NCBI GenBank assembly: GCA_016584305.1
Contig: JACEEZ010023736.1
Span: forward strand, 102,438-166,437
Source: Chionoecetes opilio
Taxonomy: Eukaryota > Arthropoda > Malacostraca > Decapoda > Majidae
Reading direction: 5' to 3'
DNA: 64,000 bases
The first letter of the stretch is position 1; the number at the start of each line of letters is the position of its first letter. Shown piece after piece: positions 1 to 11,467 of the stretch. The notes below the pieces were generated by a model. It was not told where the DNA came from. It saw only the letters and a list, made by a program, of their open reading frames with translations, and made no database searches. The position numbers and the translations under genes are program-made.

Positions 1-1500
1 GCCTACCAATAACATTAAAAAACTCGCTAGATCTAAAAGTATAGCCTACCAATAACATTAAAAAACTGATCTATAGCCTACCAATAACATTAAAAAACTC
101 TGATCTATAGCCTACCAATAACATTAAAAACGCTGATCTATAGCCTACCAATAACATTTAAAAAACGACTGATCTATAGCCTACCAATAACATAAAAAAC
201 GCTGATCTATAGCCTACAATAACATTAAAAAACGCTGATCTATAGCCTACCAATAACATTAAAAAAACTGATCTATAGCCTACCAATAACATTAAAAAAC
301 GCTGATCTATAGCCTACCAATAACATTAAAAAAACTCTGATCTATAGCCTACCAATAACATAAAAAACGCTGATCTATAGCCTACCAATAACATTAAAAA
401 ACTGATCTATAGCCTACCAATAACATTAAAAAACTCTGATCTATAGCCTACCAATAACATTAAAAAACTCTGATCTATAGCCTACCAATAACATTAAAAA
501 ACGCTGATCTATAGCCTACCAATAACATTAAAAAACGCTGATCTATAGCCTACCAATAACATTAAAAAACGCTGATCTATAGCCTACCAATAACATTAAA
601 AAACGCTGATCTATAGCCTACCAATAACATTAAAAAAAAAAAAAAAACGCTGATCTATAGCCTACCAATAACATTAAAAAAATCTGATCTATAGCCTACC
701 AATAAATTAAAAATACTATATAGCCTACCAATAACATTAAAAAACTCTGATCTATAGCCTACCAATAACATTAAAAAACGCTGATCTATAGCCTACCAAT
801 AACATTAAAAAACTCTGATCTATAGCCTACCAATAACATTAAAAAACTCTGATCTATAGCCTACCAATAACATTAAAAAAACCTGATCTATAGCCTACCA
901 ATAACATTAAAAAACCTGATCTATAGCCTACCAATAAATTAAAAAACGCTGATCTATAGCCTACCAATAACATTAAAAACGCTGATCTATATTACCAAAA
1001 ATAAAAAACTCATCTATACCTACCATTAAAAAACTCTGATCTATAGCTACCAATAACATTAAAAAACGCTCGATCTATAGCCTACCAATAACATTAAAAA
1101 ACGCTGATCTATAGCCTACCAATAACATTAAAAAACTCTGATCTATAGCCTACCAATAACATTAAAAAACTCTGATCTATAGCCTACCAATAACATTAAA
1201 AAACTCTGATCTATAGCCTACCAATAACATTAAAAAACGCTGATCTATAGCCTACCAATAACATTAAAAAACTGATCTATAGCCTACCAATAACATTAAA
1301 AAACGCTGATCTATAGCCTACCAATAACATTAAAAAACGCTGATCTATAGCCTACCAATAACATTAAAAAACTCTGATCTATAGCCTACCAATAACATTA
1401 AAAAACTCTGATCTATAGCCTACCAATAACATTAAAAAACGCTGATCTATAGCCTACCAATAACATTAAAAAACTCTGATCTATAGCCTACCAATACTTA
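1..1500. repeat. AT-rich satellite, 34-bp unit
   Basis: Head-to-tail copies of a unit of about 34 bp whose core is GCCTACCAATAACATTAAAA followed by a variable A run and (CT/CG)CTGATCTATA. Copies differ mainly in A-run length and in the 1-4 bases before TGATCTATA. The array runs off the left edge of the window. No reading frame stays open through it. Confidence 0.95.
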
Positions 1501-2246
1501 AAAACTCTGATAAGCCTACCTAACATTAAAATACGCTGATCTAAGCCCCTAACATAAAAAAGGTACATTCTCCTGAAAACGCGATCCCATAGCTACCAAA
1601 ACAATTTTAAACGGTGAGTTTGATTAAAACTGTAAAACCGATCTATAGCCCCAATAAAATTAAACGTGCTTTAGCTACCAATAAATGAAAAAAAAGCAAA
1701 AACATTGAATAAACCGAACCTACACATTTAAAAACCTACTAACCTACCAAAACATTAACCTGACACCTAGCCTAAAACCTTAAAAAAATTTTACTAAAAA
1801 ATTAAAAATAAAGTATACAGAAAAAACGGTATTTAGCACCAATAACAAAAAAACGCTACTAAGCACCAAAAAAAACTGATTATAGCCTACCAACATGTAA
1901 AACGTGATCATCCTACATATACCTAACTATTATACTTAAGTAAAATAGAAAAGCTATTTATAGTACCCAATAAAATTAATAGTTTTCTACCCATAAATTT
2001 AAACAACTTGACTATAGCTTAAAAATTAAAAACACAAGCACAATACATTAAAAACGCTGATTATAGTACAATATCTTAAAAACTTATTTAGTACAATACT
2101 TAAAACATCTATAGCCTACCAATACATTAAAAATCTGATTTAAACCTACCAATACATTAAAAAACGCTGATCTATAGCCTACCATAACATTTAAAAAAAA
2201 GCTGATCAAAACGCTAAATAAAATATGCTGACTGTAACAATAAATA
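1501..2246. repeat. degenerate continuation of the 34-bp satellite, partly mosaic
   Basis: Unit spacing collapses here and many copies lose bases. From about 1560 to 1850 the text follows the order of the foldback element at 2247-2613 (GGTACATT, ACAATTTTA, GGTGAGTTT, CGAACCTACAC, AAATAAAG) but with satellite words such as GATCTATAGCC and ACCAATAA in between. That is what a consensus built from two different underlying sequences would look like. A real hybrid repeat is the less likely reading. Confidence 0.7.
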
Positions 2247-2613
2247 AGGTACATTTCCAGATGAACACCGAACTTCCTTTGGTGGACGAAACAATTTTAT
2301 TCTGGTGAGTTTTGAATTAATCTGCTAACCGTTTCTGTGGCCAATAGGTTTTTTTTGTGTGCTTTGCAACAAAAATGACAAAAAAAAAAAAAATTGAACC
2401 TAACCGAACCTACACCTAACATAACCTAACCTAGCCAAACCTAACCTACACCTAGCCTAACCTTTATAAAAAAAAATGAAAAAAATAAAAATAAAGTGAT
2501 TTGCGACAGAAACGGTTATATTAGCAGATTAATGCAAAACACACCACAAGTCACCAGAAAAAAATTGTTTCGTCCACCAAAGTGAATTCGGTGTTCATCT
2601 GGAATAATACCAA
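2247..2613. mobile_element. foldback (long inverted repeat) MITE-like element
   Basis: The left arm (about 2248-2337) and the right arm (about 2495-2613) are reverse complements over roughly 90-115 bp with a few gaps. Shared words include CCAGATGAACACCGAA, TTTGGTGGACGAAACAATTT and GCATTAATCTGCTAA-like text. The central part holds A runs and an array of CCTAACC/CCTACACC words related to the arthropod TTAGG telomere unit. There is no coding capacity, and superfamily and target-site duplication are not clear. Confidence 0.75.
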
Positions 2614-5225
2614 CTATTTTACTACATTTTTAAAGTACATTATATTAGTATATTTTTAGTACATTTTAGTACATTATTTTAGTTTTCAGTACATTATTTT
2701 AGTTTTTAGTACATTATTTTAGTTTTTAGTACATTATTTTGGTACATGATTTTAGTACATTATTTTGGTACATTTTTAGTACATTTTAGTACATTATTTT
2801 GGTACATGATTTTAGTACATTATTTTGGTACATTTTTAGTACATTAATTTGGTACATTATTTTAGTACATCATTTTGGTACACTTTTTTTACATTATTTT
2901 AGTACATTATTTTAGTACATTATTTTAGTACATTATTTTGGTACATTATTTTAGTACATTATTTTGGTACATTATTTTAGTACATTATTTTGGTACATTT
3001 TTAGTACATTATTTTGGTACATTATTTTAGTACATTATTTTAGTACATTTTTGGTACATTTTTGTACATTATTTTAGTACATTATTTTAGTATATTATTT
3101 TGGTACATTATTTTGGTACATTATTTTAGTACATTATTTTGGTACATTTTTAGTACATTCTTTTGGTACATTCTTTTAGTACATTCTTTTGGTACATTAT
3201 TTTAGTACATTATTTTGGTACATTATTTTAGTACATTATTTTGGTACATTTTTAGTACATTATTTTGGTACATTATTTAGTACATTATTTTGGTACATTT
3301 TTAGTACATTATTTTAGTACATTATTTTGGTACATTTTAGTACATTATTTTGGTACATTTTTAGTACATTATTTTAGTACATTTTTAGTACATTATGGTA
3401 CATTTTTGGTACATTATTTTGGTACATTTTTAGTACATTATTTTAGTACATTTTTCGTACATTATTTTGGTACATTTTTCGTACATTATTTTGGTACATT
3501 ATTTTAGTACATTATTTTGGTAAATTTTTAGTACATTATTTTGGTATATTATTTTGGTACATTATTTTAGTACATTATTTTAGTACATTATTTTGGTACA
3601 TTTTTTAGTACATTATTTTGGTACATTTTTAGTACATTATTTTAGTACATTATTTTAGTACATTTTTAGTACATTATTTTGGTACATTATTTTAGTACAT
3701 TTTTAGTACATTATTTTGGTACATATTTTAGTACATTATTTTGGTACATTATTTTAGTACATTATTTTGAGTACATTATTTTAGTACATTATTTTAGTAC
3801 ATTATTTTGGTACATTATTTTAGTACATTATTTTGGTACATTATTTGAGTACATTATTTTGGTACATTATTTAGTACATTATTTTGGTACATTATTTTGT
3901 AAATATTTATAGTACATTATTTTGGTACATTATTAGTACAATGTAAAATTTTACATTATTTTGGTACATTATTTAGTACATTATTTTGGTAAATTTTTAG
4001 TACATTCTTTTGGTACATTTTTAGTACATTATTTTGGTACATTATTTTGGTATATTATTTTAGTACATTATTTTGGTACATTTTTAGTACATTATTTGGT
4101 ACATTATTTTAGTACATTATTTTGGTACATTATTTTGGTACATTATTTTAGTACATTATTTTAGTACATTATTTTGTACATTATTTTAGTACATTATTTT
4201 GGTACATTATTTTAGTACATTATTTTAGTACATTATTTTGGTACATTTTTTAGTACATTATTTTGGTACATTATTTTAGTACATAATTTTGGTACATTAT
4301 TTTAGTACATTATTTTGGTACATTATTTTGGTACATTATTATGGTACATTATTTTAGTACATTTTAGTACATTATTTTAGTACATTATTTTGGTACATTA
4401 TTTTAGTACATTATTTTGGTACATTATTTTAGTACATTATTTTGGTACATTATTTTAGTACATTATTTTGGTACATTATTTTGGTACATTATTTTAGTAC
4501 ATAATTTTGGTACATTATTTTGGTACATTATTTTAGTACATTATTTTAGTAAATTATTTTAGTACATTATTTTGGTACATTTTTAGTACATTATTTTGGT
4601 ACATTATTTTAGTACATTATTTTGGTACATTATTTTGGTACATTATTTTGGTACATTATTTTAGTACATTATTTTGGTACATTTTTAGTACATTTTTTAG
4701 TACATTATTTTAGTACATTATTTTGGTACATTATTTATAGTACATTATTTGTACATATTTTAGTACATTATTTTGGCACATTATTTTGGTACATTATTTG
4801 GTACATTATTTTAGTACATTATTTTGGTACATTATTTTGGTAAATTATTTTGTACATTATTTTAGTACATTATTTTGGTAATATTATTAGTACATTATTA
4901 GTAATTTGGTACATTATTTAGTACATTATTTTGGTACATTTTAGTAATTATTTGGTACATTTTTAGTACATTATTTGGTAAATTTAGTACATTATTTTGG
5001 TACATTTTTAGTACATTTTTTGTACATTATTTTGGTACATTATTGGTAATTTTGGTAATTATTTGATACATTTTTAGTACATTTTTTAGTACATTTTTAG
5101 TACATTTTTTGGAGATTATTTTGGTACATTATTTTAGTACATTATTTGTAGTACATTATTTGGTATATTATTTGACATTTTAGTACATTATTTAGTACAT
5201 ATTGACTTTTTAGTACTATTTAGAA
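2614..5225. repeat. AT-rich satellite, 13-bp unit TTTTRGTACATTA
   Basis: About 2.6 kb of units TTTTAGTACATTA and TTTTGGTACATTA, mostly alternating to give a 26-bp dimer, with shorter 11-bp variants. Each unit contains the palindrome GTAC. Small open frames in it (VHYFGTF-type peptides) follow from the 13-bp period and are not genes. The array becomes irregular after about 4850. Confidence 0.95.
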
Positions 5226-5599
5226 TTTAGTACTTTTTTAATAACATTTTTATTTTATTTAATACCATAAATAAGAAACAGTAAAGTTCAAAGAGACTGA
5301 CCTGTGTATTGGACCTCCTCCCCTCCTCCTGCCCGCTGCTGTCCACCCTCCCCACCATCACGCCACGCCCCTGAGCCACGGTAACCCTAGGGCCGCCGCA
5401 CACAACCCGGCCGCGATGGTGCCAGGGTTGCAATAGCGGCCCCCAGTCCATCCACTGTCACGGGTTCGAAGGACTGACAAGCGTCTCTTATGACTTTTAA
5501 TGAATTTTACGTCAGAATTTTGGTTTTCTTTCTTTTCTTTTCATATATCGTCTTGGAATATTGTCTTCAAGCGTATGTAGGTATCCTGGCTATATATTA
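5226..5599. other. non-repetitive spacer, no supported gene
   Basis: The sequence leaves the satellite and is GC-rich between about 5310 and 5465 (CCTCCTCCCC, GGCCGCCGCAC). A 74-codon open frame exists on the minus strand at 5227-5451, but it has no recognisable domain and ends in AT-rich satellite edge. I see nothing else. Confidence 0.4.
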
Positions 5600-5603
5600 T
5601 TAA

Positions 5604-5812
5604 CCCCTTCACGCCCAGATCTTTCCTTTGCTAATATAAAATTGTCTGTTGTCGAGCCATAAAATTACGAAACATAACTGAATATACCAAATTAGTTAGT
5701 GGCCAAGGATACTAAACAGGTCATATCTATAAAATATTGCTTATATTCACTAAAAAAAACCGTCTAATGGTACTCACATTACAATGGAAATTACGTTATG
5801 GGTCTCAAGGGG
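5604..5812. mobile_element. TTAA-flanked MITE (piggyBac-like ends), copy 1
   Basis: The 209-bp element starts CCCCTTCACGCCC and ends GGGTCTCAAGGGG. It is flanked on both sides by TTAA (5600-5603 and 5813-5816). TTAA duplication with CCC/GGG termini is the piggyBac pattern. A second copy with the same ends and interior lies at 57458-57661. It has no coding capacity, so it would depend on a transposase elsewhere. Confidence 0.85.
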
Positions 5813-5816
5813 TTAA

Positions 5817-7139
5817 AATTCCAGGTCAGTTGATGCATATTTCCATTAAATCCCCAAAAAGACACTGACCTGCCTTCAACAGGACGTATTTTTCATCTAG
5901 GCCGCGGCTTAAGATACGGCGGATCGTATTCCGGTCGTGGCTGTCTAGAGATACGGAAGAGGTTGTAGCCTCTTGGTTCGTATCTATAGCTATTCGCTTA
6001 TTCCCATTTTTATTGCTGTATTTCCAGGGGATCGGTAGAATTGAGCTAATACTGAGTTCGTATCCATAGCTATTTCCTTTTTTTTTTTTCTTTTTCATTC
6101 TCGTATTTCCAGCGAGACCACCGTGCCTGCTGTGTGGTTTTGGTGGTAATCGAGTTGACATGATTGTTAACTAAGGAGACGAAGTTGAAGAGGACCTATG
6201 AAGCGATACTAAGCGTCAAGGGTCACAAGAAAAAGAAGAAGAGGTCACAGGTCACAAAAAAAGAAGGGAGTTTTATCTTCACGTTCGATTATGTATAGCC
6301 TACTCCTCCCATCGTGTTCTCCAGGGATGAAGTATAGGTCTTGTTTTATCCTTGTTCTCGACATAGACAACTCATCGCCTTGAACGTGTCCCATAACTAC
6401 CACGCCTGTGATTAGTACGTAACACACTACACCAAAGCGAATAGGGTTGTAGAGATCGTCACAGCACTTGACCACACCAAAAACCAAGATTATGTCCTTC
6501 TTATCAATGTTATTTGGTCTCCCCTTCTTTGTCCTATGATTGACCTCTTTCCTTGTCTCTTGTCCTTGGTCTTGGTGTTGCTTAGGGCTGCGGAGGAACA
6601 TAATAGGAGTCCTTTTTATCTGATCAACACTGTCCGCCGCGTCCGCCATAGCCACAGTTGTTGTTGTTGTTGCGCAGTGTTGCCAGATAGAGCGAAGGGG
6701 TTCCACGAAGAATGCTAATTTAATATATGAAATGTCAGTAGCAATGGAGATTAGAGATTTGGAAGATTCTTACTGAACGATATTGCATGTTATACTTGCT
6801 TTTTGGTGTTACAACAATAATAGTACATCAAATAATGAAAAAATGATAAAAAAAAAAAAATTGTAATATCTATTAACCAAAAAAAATTCAAAGAATAATA
6901 GTAAAAGATGCTAGGTAAAAAAAGCTGAAATAATAATAGATGATAAGCTTCAAATAGTATAATGAGGAAAAATGAATTACAGCTTGGAATGGAAAGAGCG
7001 TTATAAGAAAATTAGATAAAACCCAAAATGTGACTGCAAACTTATGGACACAAAGAATGAAGCACAAAACATAAACCTTAATTTAATTAATTTGACATGG
7101 TTCCATTTAACCGTGATGACTTCCACACTTTTCTTTATC
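5817..7139. other. spacer with unrecognised minus-strand open frames
   Basis: No domain is recognised. Two minus-strand open frames (5826-6161 and 6245-6706) are present. The first encodes a K run, and its DNA contains an imperfect internal duplication (TTCGTATCYATAGCTATT twice, near 5970 and 6058). The stretch 6720-7139 is AT-rich with nothing visible. Confidence 0.4.
6245..6706 (-). CDS. unrecognised 153-codon open frame
   Basis: I do not recognise this protein. It is hydrophilic at the N-terminus, with a TTTTT run from a TGT microsatellite. The middle has a run of hydrophobic residues (IILVFGVVKCC, FGVVCYVLITGVVVMG), and the C-terminus is charged. The sequence lies outside any repeat that I can delimit, so it could be an exon, but I found no convincing donor or acceptor pair. 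It could equally be a chance open frame. Confidence 0.2.
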   Translation of the reverse strand: MEPLRSIWQHCATTTTTVAMADAADSVDQIKRTPIMFLRSPKQHQDQGQETRKEVNHRTKKGRPNNIDKKDIILVFGVVKCCDDLYNPIRFGVVCYVLITGVVVMGHVQGDELSMSRTRIKQDLYFIPGEHDGRSRLYIIEREDKTPFFFCDL

Positions 7140-7145
7140 CAAAAG

Positions 7146-7545
7146 GTGCCGTGCACGTGACGTCACAGCCCTCGTTGTGGCTGCGACAGGCGCGGGAGAT
7201 GCGAGCGTGGAAGACCAACAAACTCCACTTGCCGCCCGTGTTTATCAGCTTATGATAGTTTTCCCCTACCAAATATATGTTTATCAGTAGTGTAAATGAT
7301 ATACTGTTATCTTCGGAAATGTTTGTTCTATAATATTATCAAATAAAATGCAGAAAAGCACCCATAATAAATGTCATTATGAGACTGAAGAAATATGCAT
7401 GAAATTAATATTCACTTAAACTCGTCGCCATATAAAAGTTTGCGGGACTACTTTTAACATGGAGCATACCAATAGAAGCGGTATTTTATTAGCTTTCCAT
7501 TGATATATTTCGTTTTCTGATAAATGAATTAGCACCATGCATAGT
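7146..7545 (-). mobile_element. dispersed repeat family A, copy 1 (inverted)
   Basis: The reverse complement matches 24880-25079 plus 25466-25665, and also 41120-41395. Shared text includes ATATCAATGGAAAGCTAATA, CTTCTATTGATA, GGCGACGAGTTTAA and GAACAAACATTTCCGAAGAT. The end near 7158 carries GTGACGTCAC. It is non-coding and behaves as a MITE-like element of about 400 bp. Superfamily is not determined. Confidence 0.7.
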
Positions 7546-7554
7546 TGTTCACGG

Positions 7555-7625
7555 TGGACCCTCCAACTGAAGCTACGGTCACACTTGCCAATTTTACCCG
7601 TGGACTGGGCGGTTTTGCGTGGGCT
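7555..7625. repeat. fragment of a GGTCACACT-type repeat
   Basis: The text GGTCACACTTGCCAATTTTACCCGTGGACTGGGCGG.. is repeated in the opposite orientation at about 22985-23045. It is probably a MITE end. No gene is present. Confidence 0.5.
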
Positions 7626-7647
7626 GGGAGCAGAGCTACTTCTGGGC

Positions 7648-7723
7648 GCACTGCTGCCACCACCACTACCATCACCACTGCCACCACTACAACCACCACC
7701 AACTGCTATAAGAAAAGGTACTT

Positions 7724-7754
<31 letters not shown>

Positions 7755-8075
7755 CACCTCCTAGCTTCTCCCTCTCCTTCTCCTCCCCTCTTCCTCCTCC
7801 CAACCCCTTCCCACAGCAGCCGGCAGCAGTTGCAGTAGCAGCAGCAGCAATAGCAGCAGCAGAAGCAGCAGTAATAAAATATAAGCCGTGTTTTTGTCGT
7901 CCAAGCATCGTCTTGGTACGAAGACCACTCCAATAACACGCTGAAATGTGTGTTACACGGTTTATATTTTATTACTGCTGCCACCACTACCACTATCACT
8001 GCTGCCACTACCACAACTACCACCAACTGCTACAAGAAAAGGCTAGGAGGAGAAGGAGAAGGAGAAGGAGAAGGA
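7648..8075. repeat. composite microsatellite with an internal duplication and hairpin
   Basis: The region contains CCACCACTACC words, (CTC)n at 7727-7760, (CAG)n-like text at 7815-7870 and (GGAGAA)n at 8045-8072. Sequence 7648-7716 recurs at 7974-8040 (CTGCTGCCACCAC .. CAACTGCTA(T/C)AAGAAAAGG). Between them, 7867-7892 and 7956-7981 are reverse complements (GCAGTAATAAAATATAA core), forming a hairpin of about 26 bp per arm. Open frames here (poly-S, poly-R, poly-V) are microsatellite shadows. Confidence 0.75.
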
Positions 8076-8234
8076 ATATAATTATATTATATGTACCTTG
8101 TCTGTTTCGCGGAGCTGTGCGTGGTGGTGTATGGTGTGGTGAGTCATGGTGAGATGCCAACATTCGCCACTCGACCCATCACCCCCATAACAAACTCATC
8201 ACGAGCGGATGGCATTGTAATATGGCCTAATTTC

Positions 8235-8475
8235 ATTTGTATACTTACCCTGTTCAGTTCTTGAGTCAGAAAACATCATATATACTCAATTTATGAGTAT
8301 TTTTATGTATATTGCGTGCTCTACAACTGCCTAGAGGCAGTTGCTGGTTTTGACAGCTCAACGTCTTTAAATACGTCATCACTGTGCCTGCAGAATCCCA
8401 AAAGTTGCCCAGAACAGCTGTTGGAAGTCGCTAGGTCGTGCAGACCGGAAGTAAGCCTCTCTGAATGTAGCCCCA
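8235..8475 (+). repeat. dispersed repeat R1, copy 1
   Basis: The stretch 8359-8475 (from GTCTTTAAATACGTCATCAC to GAATGTAGCCCCAG) is almost identical to 19859-19977 in the same orientation. The upstream 120 bp is recognisably similar. Function is unknown. The stretch is part of a 98-codon open frame at 8316-8612, but that frame is not conserved in the other copy, so I do not call a gene. Confidence 0.7.
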
Positions 8476-8889
8476 GGGCAGACATTCAGAGAGAGTTAAA
8501 GGGCGCGGTGTTTAGCTTAACTAACTTCCTCTATTTGTACAACCCGGAAGTCGCGGGGATTCTGGTACGAGATATGAGAGTGGCGCTACGGTGTCACTAT
8601 GGGCTTGGATAGCTGATTGGCTGAGCGAGTACAATTACGTCACAGCCTCGCCAGCGAATCACATAGTATTTCTCAAAAAGTGTCAGCCAATCACAAGGCT
8701 TCCACGCTCTCAGCTGTGTTTACAAATTATATCATCCACGCGGTTCGTGTTTGTTATTGTAAAGCTGTCCACCACCGTTTTCTCCGTACTTAGTAATAAA
8801 AAAGTAAGTCATTCCATGATTCCTTCTTAATAATACCTGTTCCCACATCCACACAGGGTGCAGTCAGCTCGTACACAAGTTGTTTCGTA
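8476..8889. other. spacer with inverted CCAAT and CRE-like sites
   Basis: No gene is recognised. The text contains ATTGG near 8615, ACGTCA near 8638 and GCCAATCACA near 8685. These are the kinds of sites seen in promoters, but no downstream exon is visible. Confidence 0.35.
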
Positions 8890-9170
8890 GTGGGTGGATG
8901 GGTGAGTGCAGACGTGGGTGGATTCGTGAATGAGTGAAGACTGCGGGGTGGGTGAAGGAATGAGTGAGGGAGTGAGTGGGTTGGAGGGATGTTGAAGAAA
9001 TGAGTGAGGACGTGGATGGGTTAGTGAGTAAGAGAGTGAGGGCGTGGGTGGATGGGCGGGTAGGTGAATGAGTGAGTAAGAGCGTGGCGTGGGTGGATGG
9101 GCGGGTAGGTGAATGAGTGAGTAAGAGCGAGGCGTGGGTGGATGGGCGGATAGGGAAATGAGAGTGAGCG
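8890..9170. repeat. GT/GA-rich minisatellite
   Basis: Imperfect repeats of GTGAGTAAGAGCG, GTGGGTGGATGGGCGGGTAG and GTGAATGAGTGAGT. Similar text with the same word order (GTGGATTCGTGAATGAGTGA, GACTGCGGGGT, GGAGTG, GGAGGGATG) recurs at 10340-10485, so a larger duplicated block is likely. Minus-strand SLTHSPTRPSTH peptides are repeat shadows. Confidence 0.8.
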
Positions 9171-9315
9171 AGATTTGAGCCCATTAATTAACACCACCGT
9201 GTGACTTCATTAGCTAGGTAGAATTTCTGCCCAGCTGCCTGGGTATGGACTATGTAAAAAGGGATGTAGGTAGGTGAGGGTGAAGGTGAGGTTATGTAGG
9301 GAGTGAGTGGATTGG

Positions 9316-9320
<5 letters not shown>

Positions 9321-9394
<74 letters not shown>
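9321..9394. repeat. (TA)n microsatellite
   Basis: An uninterrupted TA dinucleotide run of 74 bp follows GGATTGGAGGGA. Confidence 0.97.
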
Positions 9395-9397
<3 letters not shown>

Positions 9398-9709
9398 GTT
9401 ATAATGGAGGAGAGTTTCACGTTCGCTACAGACCTTACTACTCACGTTTTCTAAAATAAAATTGGCTCAGTATACTGAACACTACTACTCTACTTGCGCT
9501 CAATATAAAAAAATGATGTATATATTGAAATTATCCTTTTGTTGTCTATAGGGCAGACAGACACACCCTCCACCATCAAACCATTTTTAGACAATGGCTC
9601 GACGACCTACTGTCTACTGAGTACTGACCTACGAGACAGACCAAGTCGAGTCAGGTCAATGAAGCGAAATAGGCTTATTTTGGTTACTCAGAGATTTCAC
9701 ACCTTTTTG

Positions 9710-9845
9710 GCGGGAAGCCAATCAGAGCAGCTACAGGTAGACCAATGACAAGCCAATATATTTTTTCTTCAGCCAATCAGGAACAGTAATATAAAAGCCA
9801 ATCATAGGCCATTATAATTGGCCGCTTGGCCAATCAGGGGCTCTT
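9710..9845 (+). promoter_or_regulatory. cluster of CCAAT boxes with a TATA box (candidate promoter)
   Basis: Within about 130 bp there are GCCAATCAGAGC, GACCAATGACA, AGCCAATATA, AGCCAATCAGGAAC, AGCCAATCATA and TTGGCCAATCAGG. A TATAAAAG motif starts at 9790. Multiple CCAAT boxes around a TATA element are typical of strong NF-Y-driven animal promoters. No clear exon follows before the AT microsatellite at 10201, so it may be a relic or drive a transcript I cannot see. Confidence 0.45.
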
Positions 9846-10084
9846 AATCAAAACAAGGCTTCTAAAATTTGTATCACCCTTCACTTCTGCCACAGTCACC
9901 AAGACCCAACAACCTTCTTCCATCACTTCCTATAAGAAATTGCTCGCTGCTACCCTCCACCTCAGTAGGTAAGAGTGTTAAGGTTAGGTTTGGTATACTT
10001 TGTGGTTTTTTAGGTTAAATTAGGTACATACATTTCTACATCCATGATTTAAGTAAAGTTAGAAGGGGCTATCTGGAGAGTCTG

Positions 10085-10200
10085 TGTTTGGTGGCCCGAA
10101 GGCCCACCAAACACATGTGGGTGGGCCAAAGGCCCACCAGTAGCCCTCCGCAGGAGCTTGCCAAAAAGTCCCCCCGGAGGGCGGCTTTGCGGGCCGGCTA
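10085..10200. repeat. GC-rich hairpins
   Basis: GTGTTTGGTGGCCC-GAA-GGCCCACCAAACAC is a near-perfect short hairpin. A second, TGGGTGGGCC-AAA-GGCCCACCA, follows immediately. The segment ends in CCCCCGGAGGGCGG and GCGGGCCGGC next to an AT microsatellite. Possibly a transposon terminus. Confidence 0.6.
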
Positions 10201-10260
<60 letters not shown>

Positions 10261-10276
10261 TATATAATATATATAT

Positions 10277-10307
<31 letters not shown>
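10201..10307. repeat. (TA)n microsatellite
   Basis: A TA run with a few single-base interruptions (GTATATAATATAT). Confidence 0.95.
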
Positions 10308-10308
<1 letters not shown>

Positions 10309-10339
10309 ATCACCTCACTTCAACCTCGTTCATGGTCAC

Positions 10340-10485
10340 TAGTGATGGAAGAGTGAATGAGTGAGGGCGTGAGTAGGTGAGGGCGTGGGTGGATGGGTGA
10401 GTGAAGGCGTGGGTGGATTCGTGAATGAGTGAGGACTGCGGGGTTGGGGTGGGTGAGGGAGTGCGTGGATTAGAGGGATGCATAT
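10340..10485. repeat. GT/GA-rich minisatellite, related to 8890-9170
   Basis: Words such as GTGAATGAGTGAGGGCGTG, GTGGGTGGATGGGTGAGTGA and GACTGCGGGG appear in the same order as in the earlier block. Confidence 0.75.
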
Positions 10486-10604
10486 GGATTATACCTCACC
10501 TCAGATCACGGAGATAAGTAAGGTGGCGGGAGTTGGAAGGAAGATATTGTTGATGCCATTCCATCATGCTTTTACGATGCAAGACATCAAATAAATGCAC
10601 CCTA

Positions 10605-10605
<1 letters not shown>

Positions 10606-10684
<79 letters not shown>

Positions 10685-10695
10685 ATATATATATT

Positions 10696-10748
<53 letters not shown>
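10606..10748. repeat. (TA)n microsatellite
   Basis: A long TA run with interruptions at 10677-10698. Confidence 0.95.
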
Positions 10749-10750
<2 letters not shown>

Positions 10751-11289
10751 ATTTGTAAGTCTTGGGTATACGATGTAACTATGAAATGTATGTTGTATAT
10801 GAAGATAAATGGTAGAAGTTACTATGTGTTGTATGTACAAACCTGTAAAAGTATGTGTATATTAATCACAATGAAAATGATTAGTAATTCTGTGCGGGGT
10901 TAGGTATACTTTCAACCAGTAATTGATTAGGTCAACAATACTCATTTCCCATGTATTTTGATGTGTTAAGACAGATGGTCACATTAAAAATCGTTGAAAA
11001 TACGTACAAATACCTCATATTGCAGTTATTCCTGTCTCCATAAAAAAAACCTTGGCGGACGGTCGGGAACGAATATATGTATTGGGCTTGGAAAGTGACG
11101 ACTAGTTCTGTAAGGGTAGTGTAGTATGTGGATGACATAAAATAGATCCGGTAAACATTTTATGGGATGCCATAAGGCCGAAAATTACATACAAATATAT
11201 TACCGAGAAAGTCTACGGACAGTTTATTTTTGTTTTTTGGGGAAAAATCTCGTTAAATCTTTAACTACAACGGTAAAACTGCAGTTTAA
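10749..11289. other. AT-rich spacer
   Basis: No gene, repeat or hairpin recognised. The left terminus of the Harbinger element may lie here or just downstream, but I could not identify it. Confidence 0.4.
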
Positions 11290-11467
11290 TACAATACATG
11301 GGAATTGGTTACGTAGCCCCCCCCCCCTCCCCGCTAGTTGGGGAACAACCAAAATACCCACACACGCACCTGTGTTCAATTCCTTGTATTCTCCAGCTAT
11401 TCTTTCATTCCTTCTTTACACGTGTCACCTCCGTCGCTTACCGTAAACTCGTTCCGTTTCTTCAGGT

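Noticed and set aside
3265..4843. Open frames made of VHYFGTFL repeats
   Set aside because: Direct translation of the 13-bp TTTTRGTACATTA array; overlapping frames give the same peptides.
1..5225. CRISPR-like array
   Set aside because: Units are contiguous or nearly so with no unique spacers; eukaryotic context.
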